26,762 nt of DNA, from NCBI GenBank assembly GCA_003427395.1, contig BFEA01000270.1, positions 1,937,524 to 1,964,285 of the forward strand, read 5' to 3'. This DNA is from Chara braunii. Taxonomy: Eukaryota; Streptophyta; Charophyceae; Charales; Characeae. The notes beneath the pieces are model-generated. The model did not search any database and was not told where the DNA came from. It saw only the letters and a program-made list of their open reading frames with translations. Of the stretch, positions 10,361 to 16,257 are shown in pieces (position 1 is the first letter of the stretch; each line of letters begins with the position of its first letter). A program made the translations under genes and the position numbers.

Positions 10361-10785
10361 ATCTCTCCCGGGCGTCGGCTCCGGCGATCTTGTGCGGAGA
10401 AGCAGGAAGAGTATCTCAAGCCCTTATTTTTCTTTTAAACGGGGTGCAACCCTTAGCAATATTGCGTTACCCAGCCCATGTGGCTGAAGGGCACACACAT
10501 GAGCTTCAGCCCTGATGGTAAACAGCATGAATTCCGAACCTGGTGGAATCAGACGCATTAGTGCGAACTCCGTATCCTGATGCAATCAGATTTTTTTATT
10601 TTTTTTTTAACAGAGTATTACTTTTTTTTTTTCTTTTTCTTTTTTTAGCACAGAAAATGTCCCATTAATACATTTTAAAACTCAAGAGTGCGATGTTTAT
10701 TGTTTCCTAGGGCTGAGTATTACTATAGTGAGGGATTCAGCATAACTCTGTACATTATTCTGCAGGGATCAAGTATACGTCGGGA
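10361..10785. other. Intergenic, no gene seen
   Basis: Includes T-rich runs at about 10591-10650 and AT-rich sequence. Nothing recognised. Confidence 0.4.
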
Positions 10786-11000
10786 AGTGCGTTGGTGAGG
10801 TGATGAACCCCCTCTGAAGTGAGTTGGTGAGGCAATTAACCCATCATCGGAGTGATCTGGCTAGGGTTAAACGGAGCTGGTGAGGAAACTACCTATCTCC
10901 AAACTGAGTTGGTGAGGCAACTAACCCATCTTTCAACTTAGTTGGTTAGGCAATTAACCCATCTCTGAACTCGGTTGCTTGGCCGATGAATCCATCTCAG
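10786..11000. repeat. Diverged about 40-bp tandem array
   Basis: Five to six copies of a unit around TGAGTTGGTGAGGCAACTAA followed by CCCATCTC, at roughly 38-40-base steps (for example near 10820, 10903 and 10938). They are well diverged and non-coding. Confidence 0.8.
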
Positions 11001-11029
11001 AACGTCAGTGTCTTCGAGAAAGAAGCAAC

Positions 11030-11083
11030 TTCCGCTGTGGATTCGTAGTCGTTAACTTCCGCTGTGGATTCCTAGTCGTTATC
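11030..11083. repeat. 27-bp tandem direct repeat, two copies
   Basis: TTCCGCTGTGGATTCGTAGT at 11030 recurs at 11057 with one mismatch in that stretch, followed by CGTTAAC / CGTTATC. Confidence 0.95.
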
Positions 11084-11822
11084 TTATTACAGCGACATGT
11101 GAGTACCATTCCAGTCAGCCACATGGGCTGGGTGTATGCCTCCGTTTTTTTTTTCTTTTTTGGACAATTGGTTATTAGCCGTGCAGTGGGGCGACAAAGA
11201 ATAAAGAGATGGCTCGACGTGGGACGTTTTTCTAGAAGTGTTTTCACCGGAATAGCACACCCGTTGCCATGCCAAACAAACTCGCAGGGGTTGAGTTCGT
11301 TCTCCGAGTACGCACGGGATCCTGCCATCCGATCCGGAAAGCTCACGGCAGCACTGTGGCCACGTTGAAAAAGTCTTGAACAATAAACTAACCCGCCACT
11401 AACCCGCCCCTCCCTACCGGTAGTGGGGCACGGCCCCCGGTGCTTAATTCTGTGTCTCGAATGAGAGGTTGCCCACACACAGCTATGATGGCCCTGCGTT
11501 CTATTCGGGTGAATATTACACGGTGGGCCGGGCACAGGTCGAAAGGAAAAGGATGAGAGTGTCTTTGAGAGAGGGGTATGCCGCTCTGCGACATTTTCGA
11601 GTTAGCTCTGGACGTAATTGCGCTCAGCCAGTGAGGGAGTTGTCCTGGACATGTAGCCCAAGAGGATGTCGTCAGTCTGGTGCCTCTACTGAACCAAGGC
11701 GTAAATCCGGGAACGGGCGGTTCGTCCGTCTCGGTCTGAATTTCCGAACGGAGAAATAACTGAGCCAACGATTTAACTCCCGTCGTTTTTCAAAATGCCC
11801 TGCTCGTTCGGGCATGATAATG
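11084..11822. other. Intergenic, no gene seen
   Basis: Overlapping frames on both strands (for example minus 11005-11535 and plus 11469-11759) have no domain and no splice context. Nothing recognised. Confidence 0.4.
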
Positions 11823-11989
11823 TTGCCGGCTCGTTCATTTCAAACGCAAACTGCCGNCACGTTCATTTCAAACGCAAACTGCCGGCACGTTCATTTCAAA
11901 TGCAAACTGCCGGCACGTTCATTTCAAANGCAAACTGCCGGCACGTTCATTTCAAACGCAAACTGCCGGCACGTTCATTTCAAATGCAG
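11823..11989. repeat. 28-bp minisatellite, six copies
   Basis: GTTCATTTCAAACGCAAACT followed by GCCGGCAC starts at 11833, 11861, 11889, 11917, 11945 and 11973, an exact 28-base period, with only C/T variation after CAAA. The last copy is truncated. Two ambiguous bases (11857, 11929) lie here, as expected for a repeat hard to assemble. There are no spacers, so it is not a CRISPR array. Each unit holds the palindrome GCCGGC. Confidence 0.97.
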
Positions 11990-12240
11990 AGAAAAGAAAC
12001 GAAAGCTCCGAATGGAGCAGCAGATTCAAACATCCAGTCAAAGCGTAAACCGGGTTGGAACGTTTGTCCGAATATCAGGGGTCGCAATCGAAGAATTTGG
12101 TAATTGGGACATCGACCCAGGTGACAGGCTGGAGTCGCTGACAAGCTGCCAGTGAAATTCGCGCTGGGCAACAAAACAGACGAGCAGAGCTTTTCCTCCG
12201 ACAATGGGACGTTTACGTGCTGGCGTCCTATTGGGGGCGT

Positions 12241-12394
12241 GGTCCCGCTAACGAAGAGGATTGGCCTAAGGGCCTACTTCTGGACGTGTTTTACGAAGAG
12301 ATGCAGAAAGCGAGATAGATAGCAACTTTCTGCACCACTCAACAAATACGTCCAGATTCAGGCTTCAAATTCAATCCTCTTCGCTAGTGGGACC
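12241..12394. mobile_element. Foldback element, 154 bp
   Basis: GGTCCCGCTAACGAAGAGGA (12241 on, to ATTG at 12263) is inverted at 12372-12394 with two mismatches. An inner segment CTTCTGGACGTGTTTT (about 12277) pairs with the complement of CAAATACGTCCAGATT (about 12340), so the arms extend to about 50 bp. The right inner arm is closely similar to 2603-2630. The terminus GGTCCC(G/A)CT matches the element at 8927. GTAGGGCCTCGCTACGCCAC follows at 12403, the start of the other element family. Confidence 0.8.
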
Positions 12395-12788
12395 TCGTCC
12401 CGGTAGGGCCTCGCTACGCCACTGGAATCGGATGTGGATGAGGACCAGATTGGATCGGCCTAGAATGACTTGTTCGTCTTTCCTGTTTTTTACGTGACTT
12501 TTTTTTTTTTTTTAAATAGCTGAGTTTCTTTGAAATTGGCGAAAGGAGGCAGGGAATCAATCCCTCCACATCCCAACCCGGGAAGAAAAGCCAAGCCTCA
12601 AAGAGCCTATTAACTGGAAACCGGGTCCAGTGTCCCATGCTCCTGTCGACATTATTGCTATTTCCAAACAGGAAAAGAGAAAAATCAAACAGTTACTCCA
12701 ACTACCAGACGCAGAGAACCAAACTCTCTGTCCGTGATCGTACCAACATTTATATCCGGGAGCATTACCCAGCTTCGCTTCTTGAGTC
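12395..12788. other. Intergenic, no supported gene
   Basis: A GGGCCTCGC-type terminus at 12405 without a clear partner arm, then a T run at about 12500-12515. A plus frame 12637-12972 has no recognised domain and its end is made of the following direct repeat and trnN remnant. Confidence 0.4.
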
Positions 12789-12966
12789 TATCTGCGACTA
12801 CCCAGAATCACCTCAGATCTTCCAGCACATCGCCTATAGCCTATTCCGGGTGACTCTCCCATTCTTCCTTCAAGCCCTTAGCCACGGGCCAATTTCCATC
12901 TGCAACTCTGCATTGACCGTATCTGCGACTACCCAGAATCACGTCAAATCTTCCAGTACATCGCCT
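12789..12966. repeat. 47-bp direct repeat flanking 84 bp
   Basis: TATCTGCGACTACCCAGAAT at 12789 recurs at 12920, and both continue to ACATCGCCT (12835, 12966), with three mismatches. The second copy ends exactly where the plastid trnN sequence begins, sharing CCT with it. Confidence 0.9.
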
Positions 12967-13034
12967 CAGTAGCTCAGCCGTAGAGCGGTCGGCTGTTAAC
13001 CAATTGGTCGTAGGTTCAAACTCTACCTGGGGAG
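12963..13034 (+). pseudogene. trnN-GUU: Plastid-derived tRNA-Asn (GUU), nuclear insertion, decayed
   Basis: The 72-base sequence follows the plastid trnN(GUU) layout: D-arm AGCTCAG, anticodon loop CTGTTAA with GTT, T-loop GGTTCAAAC. It closely resembles the plastid gene as I know it and not the cytosolic one. Faults seen: position 1 is G opposite A, so the acceptor stem lacks its first pair, and the anticodon stem has a C-A mismatch (CCAAT in place of CCGAT). Joined directly to plastid 23S pieces out of their normal order, it is most likely a non-functional nuclear plastid DNA insertion. Confidence 0.85.
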
Positions 13035-13060
13035 CTCGCTATTGATGATTTAAATCGGCG

Positions 13061-13184
13061 GATGAGCTGTGGTTAGTGGTGGAATGCCACTCGAACTCGG
13101 AGCTAGCTGGTTCTCCCCGAAATGCGTTGAGGCGCAGCACTTAACTGCACTATCCAGGGGTAAAGCACTGTTCCGGTGCGGGCT
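13061..13184 (+). pseudogene. rrn23: Fragment of plastid 23S rRNA gene, forward piece
   Basis: GATGAGCTGTGGTTAG then CTCGGAGCTAGCTGGTTCTC, GAAATGCGTTGAGGCGCAGC and GGGGTAAAGCACTG match the well-conserved segment of domain II of bacterial/plastid 23S rRNA. Several changes (such as AACTGCACTATCC where a conserved stretch is expected) show decay. It cannot give a ribosomal RNA: only about 124 bases remain. Confidence 0.85.
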
Positions 13185-13185
13185 A

Positions 13186-13245
13186 CGTCGCTCACTACGC
13201 CCTTCTTCGTCTCTGAGTACCTAGGTATCCACCGTAAGCCCTTCC
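13186..13245 (-). pseudogene. rrn23: 5' end of plastid 23S rRNA gene, inverted piece
   Basis: Read on the minus strand this gives GGGCTTACGGTGGATACC TAGG, then CAGAGACGAAGAAGGGCG, then AGTGAGCGACG, the recognisable 5' end of plastid 23S rRNA. It is joined head-to-head with the forward fragment at about 13184-13186, so a rearrangement accompanied or followed insertion. The GGTGGATACCTAGG form is the plastid type, not the mitochondrial type. Confidence 0.85.
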
Positions 13246-13456
13246 TTATATGAACCTATCACCTTCCTTCGGGACTCCAAAAACAAAAAAAAAAATACAT
13301 ATAAAAGAATATCTACCAATCTATTAAATTTACGGTACTAATAGATTTATATTATGGTATATTTATATTATGGTTTATTCTTATTTGTAGGAAGTTGATT
13401 CAATAATCAAAAAAATCACGAATAATTCAAAATTCTACTCAATAAATTTTATGTAA
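13246..13456. other. AT-rich intergenic stretch
   Basis: Strongly AT-rich (TTATATTATGGTATATTTATATTATGG repeats near 13347-13375). It could be more organellar DNA, but I cannot identify it. Confidence 0.35.
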
Positions 13457-14116
13457 TTGAAAAAAAATCACGAAAAGGGAATTGCACAACTTGAGGATAT
13501 ATGGGATGGGGAAGGAGGCAGAGAAGCTAGTTGGATTGCACATCTCCCTATGGGCCTACGGCCTCTGGCCCAAACAACAGTGGATACAAGGACCGTTGGC
13601 TGGTACGTGAACACAAAGCTCAAAAGAGCTATTCGCAGGTCGAAGGTAAAAAAAAACTCCATCAGCCTCGGTAGCAAAACGCAGGGCGGATGCCGATCTG
13701 CGAATGATCTCAGATGACCAGCCGCATTCTTTATGGAAACAGTTCGAGGAACTGACATCTCAAAAATTGCCCAGAATTGCGTGACTTCAGACGTACCTCG
13801 CTGCATCCTCGGCGCTCAGTTTGGCAAAGAAAGGAATGAAGGTGTCCACTGTATAAGATGTAGGTGGCCATGGGAAAACAACAGACACCTGTGGCTTTCT
13901 TGCCCAGCCTCACGGAGAATTCGGGATTGGTGGATCCGGCACTCGAACAAGTTTACCCAGGGCGATTTTCAATGGACGGACGAATGGATTTTGTTAGGAC
14001 TTCACAACAGAAACTGTAAACATGAACAGGACTGGCTGTACCTAGCTCAAAACACACGAGTCATTTTGATGAAAATTATCTGGGATGATCGGAACAATCT
14101 GTTGTTTAGATCTTAG
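13457..14116 (+). mobile_element. LINE retrotransposon fragment: C-terminal zinc-finger region of reverse transcriptase ORF2
   Basis: One frame runs 13457-14116 with a single internal TGA at 13715. The upstream part has GIAQLEDIWDGEGGREASWI, the kind of linker seen after the reverse-transcriptase core in plant LINE ORF2 proteins. The downstream part has CIRCRWPWENNRHLWLSCPA...IRDWW, the C-x2-C...H-x4-C zinc-binding pattern of the zf-RVT family, followed by a Trp-rich tail ending in WDDRNNLLF. The polymerase core (with its YxDD motif) and endonuclease are absent upstream, so this is a 5'-truncated, dead copy, as is usual for LINE insertions. No clear 3' poly-A or target duplication was found. 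What I see is the zinc knuckle and context; the family assignment is from memory. Confidence 0.75.
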
Positions 14117-14428
14117 GGTTGTTCGGACGAGAAGGTGGAGGGTTTGGCAGCCCTTCAGATCAGACCAATAATCAGAAGTGACTGTATCAGGCGGAAAGTA
14201 GTTCCAGACTCTCAGAAGTCAAGGAAATGGTTTTGGGATACACATACCCACCCCCACACACACACACAAATTAGCTGTCTGTTGCTCTCAACCGCTCAGC
14301 CATCTTTTTTTTTTTTTTTCTTGGCTCCTTGTCCATTCTGGGGAGCGTCAGTCCGGTTACTATTAACCCGGCGAGTCAAGAATGAAATAAATGGTTAATA
14401 CTCTCACGCTTGCTTCCGTTGGGCGGAA
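14117..14428. other. Intergenic, low-complexity tracts
   Basis: CA microsatellite near 14258-14276 and a T run at about 14304-14319. No gene. Confidence 0.5.
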
Positions 14429-14505
14429 GGATGCCTGACCAGCAGTGATTTCTCAGCGATGTGGGGAGCCTTGTGGATGCCTGACCAGCAGTGATTTCTC
14501 AGCGA
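14429..14505. repeat. 46-bp tandem direct repeat
   Basis: GGATGCCTGACCAGCAGTGA followed by TTTCTCAGCGA occurs at 14429 and, identically, at 14475. Confidence 0.95.
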
Positions 14506-14608
14506 CATTTTGGAATGTGCAGTATTCTTTTATATGATTTTTGTGGTATTCCTCGTTCTGGTCAAACAGACATTTGGTCTGTTCGGCAATTGTTACAATG
14601 ACTCTCTC

Positions 14609-15445
14609 TCATTTGAGGGATCTGTGTTCACTTTCTTTGCCAGTGGTGTGTGTCTGAGATTTTCTGGTTCTATGAACCCTGCCTTTCGACGGTTTTGACC
14701 ATATCTCTGATGGGATCCTTGTGAGACTGTGTATCTGCGCTGTACTCGGATTCGTCGCCCGAGGCTTCTCTTTCCCTTTTCTTCTCGTGATATCTGAAGG
14801 CGCTGAATTCCGATAGCTCGCTCTGCTGTGTGAGGGTAGGCGAGTGAGGGACAGGGGGTTTCTACGTGTGTGGGGTGCAGGGAGTGTTCTTGGCTGTGGT
14901 GTGTGGTAAGATGTGCGGACTGGTGATATGTTTGTTTCTCTGGCTCCGCTTGGTGAGCTTTGAAAGGTTCCCCTCGTTGGATAACGAGAAGGATGTACTC
15001 CTCTAAGACGGGGGCTTGAGGTGGTTTGAGGTGGGGGTGGTGTTTCCCGTTGGCTATGTGAGGGTGTTATGATAGGTCGGGAGGGAGTTTGTGGAAGAGG
15101 GCCAGTGGGGAGTAGGATCGTGGATAAGCAAGGTGAAAGACGATGGCGGATGAGGGAAATGGGGAGAAGGGATAGAGAGAGGGGGGGATGAATCTCCGGC
15201 GTCAGGGGGAGGGCTGGGGCGAGTGGAGTTGGTGGGAGAGGGCCAGTGGGGGAGGAGGATAGTCGAAAGAGTGAGGTGAAAGACGACATCATGGCGGATG
15301 ACGGAAATGGGGAGAAGGGATGGAGAGGGGGGAAATGAATCTCACGTGACAGGGGGAGGTCTGGGGCGAGTTTGAACTCGGCAACGGGTCCGCTCGGCTT
15401 GTCTTCGAAGGAGGGGGTGGCAGGGCTGCATGCTTGCGATGACAA
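14609..15445 (-). CDS. Proline/serine-rich open reading frame, unrecognised
   Basis: A 278-codon frame starting ATG at 15445. The product is Pro/Ser/Thr/Arg-rich with no recognised domain, signal peptide or membrane segment. Its first half contains a tandem duplication of about 48 residues (SREIHFPPLHPFSPFP and LTPEIHPPLSLSLLPIS versions), reflecting the DNA duplication at 15078-15372. The plus strand is G-rich and stop-poor, which alone could leave this frame open. No convincing splice sites or partner exons were found. It may be a fragment of a retroelement gag-like or disordered host protein, or a chance frame in a purine-rich repeat. It lies a little upstream of, and antisense to, the NEN-like gene. 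Confidence 0.2.
   Translation of the reverse strand: MSSQACSPATPSFEDKPSGPVAEFKLAPDLPLSREIHFPPLHPFSPFPSSAMMSSFTSLFRLSSSPTGPLPPTPLAPALPLTPEIHPPLSLSLLPISLIRHRLSPCLSTILLPTGPLPQTPSRPIITPSHSQRETPPPPQTTSSPRLRGVHPSRYPTRGTFQSSPSGARETNISPVRTSYHTPQPRTLPAPHTRRNPLSLTRLPSHSRASYRNSAPSDITRRKGKEKPRATNPSTAQIHSLTRIPSEIWSKPSKGRVHRTRKSQTHTTGKESEHRSLK
15078..15372. repeat. About 145-150-bp tandem duplication, purine-rich
   Basis: AGAGGGCCAGTGGGG, AGGTGAAAGACGA, ATGGCGGATGA, GGAAATGGGGAGAAGGGAT and CAGGGGGAGG..CTGGGGCGAG occur in the same order in 15078-15221 and 15222-15372, with small indels. Confidence 0.9.
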
Positions 15446-16099
15446 CTCGAGACTGCCCGGCTTAGGTCGGCGGCCGAACTTCCAGTGACAGCTGCTTCTT
15501 CGTGGAGAAGTTGCGCTTGAGGCGCGTTGGATGCCAGGTCAGCTAGTTCGCCAGAGGAGGGATGCTTCCCTTGAGTGAGGGAGGCAGCGGGCTGGAATGT
15601 CGACCTATGAAAAGCCGGTTGTACCCGTCAAGGCGGCTTCGTTCTTGTGAAGATGGCGTCCCTGTGGTGCATCGGGCTGCAGGACTGCTTCTCCCCTCGT
15701 GGAGGACATCGTGGATATGGGGAATGCACTGCAAGTGCGCGTGGATAGGGAGTCTTCTTCGTCTTCGGCTGAAGCGATGGTGGGCGTTGCCGCCCTGCTT
15801 CGAAATTCGAAGTTGGGCGGGCGCGGTGTGACGGCGGCTGGGCGGGAAGCAGGGGGTGGCGGATTCGCGTGGGCGGCAGCCCGTAGGGCCTGGACCGGGC
15901 GCTATCGCAACCTAGCGCAGCGCTTCGTAGTCGCGTCAACCGATGTCGCGGGCGCAATACATTTTCTTTTTGCTCATCCATCTTTTAAATTCCTGTTTTT
16001 GAGTTTTAACATATACTTAAGTCTTGGATATCTCGACCTCTCATTCTTGCTCTCGCCTTTGCCTCCTCCGTGTGTCCCATCTATCATTGTGTCTTACAG
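15446..16099. other. GC-rich stretch upstream of first identified NEN exon; missing 5' exon(s) not found
   Basis: The plus frame 15699-15960 (MEDIVDMGNALQVRVDRESS...) and minus frame 15628-15981 overlap and neither shows the DxE motif I expected upstream of the exon at 16100. The previous exon should end with the first base of a Gly codon before a GT donor; I see no convincing candidate here. The last 60 bases are a pyrimidine-rich intron end leading to TTACAG at 16094-16099. Confidence 0.4.
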
Positions 16100-16257
16100 G
16101 AAGAGTATGGGCAGGGCACAACATCAGCCAGTTGCACAACCAGCGCATCAAGGAGGCGTTCAGGAGAGTGCATTGCGAACCTCCCACGCCAGTGGCTATC
16201 GTGGACACGCTCGTGCTGCTGAGGAACTGCTTGGGGGCAAACATTCGAGACTTGCAG
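16100..16257 (+). CDS. NEN-like gene, exon with motif II region (n)
   Basis: Acceptor TTACAG at 16094-16099, donor CAG|GTCAGT at 16257. The exon completes a split codon (x|GA, Gly if the previous base is G) and reads RVWAGHNISQLHNQRIKEAF then RRVHCEPPTPVAIVDTLVLL and RNCLGANIRDLQ, ending in phase 0. In active family members the GHN..xFD pattern supplies the motif II aspartate; here the residue is His (CAC, 16135-16137). The flanking fold residues (W-A-G-H-N-I, R-I-x-E-A-F, P-P-T-P, D-T-L-x-L-L) are kept, so this is not random drift. Confidence 0.88.

Noticed and set aside
11823-11989. CRISPR-like array of 28-bp repeats
   Set aside because: Repeats are directly adjacent with no spacers, and the context is a eukaryotic nuclear genome; it is a minisatellite.
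12963-13034. Functional nuclear tRNA-Asn gene
   Set aside because: The sequence is plastid-type, has acceptor and anticodon stem mismatches, and is joined to scrambled plastid 23S pieces.
13061-13245. Genuine rRNA gene
   Set aside because: Only two short pieces remain, one inverted, joined head to head.
15628-15981. First exon(s) of the NEN-like gene, or a separate minus-strand gene
   Set aside because: No FxDxE motif I, no donor leaving a G before the exon at 16100, and both strands are open because the stretch is GC-rich.
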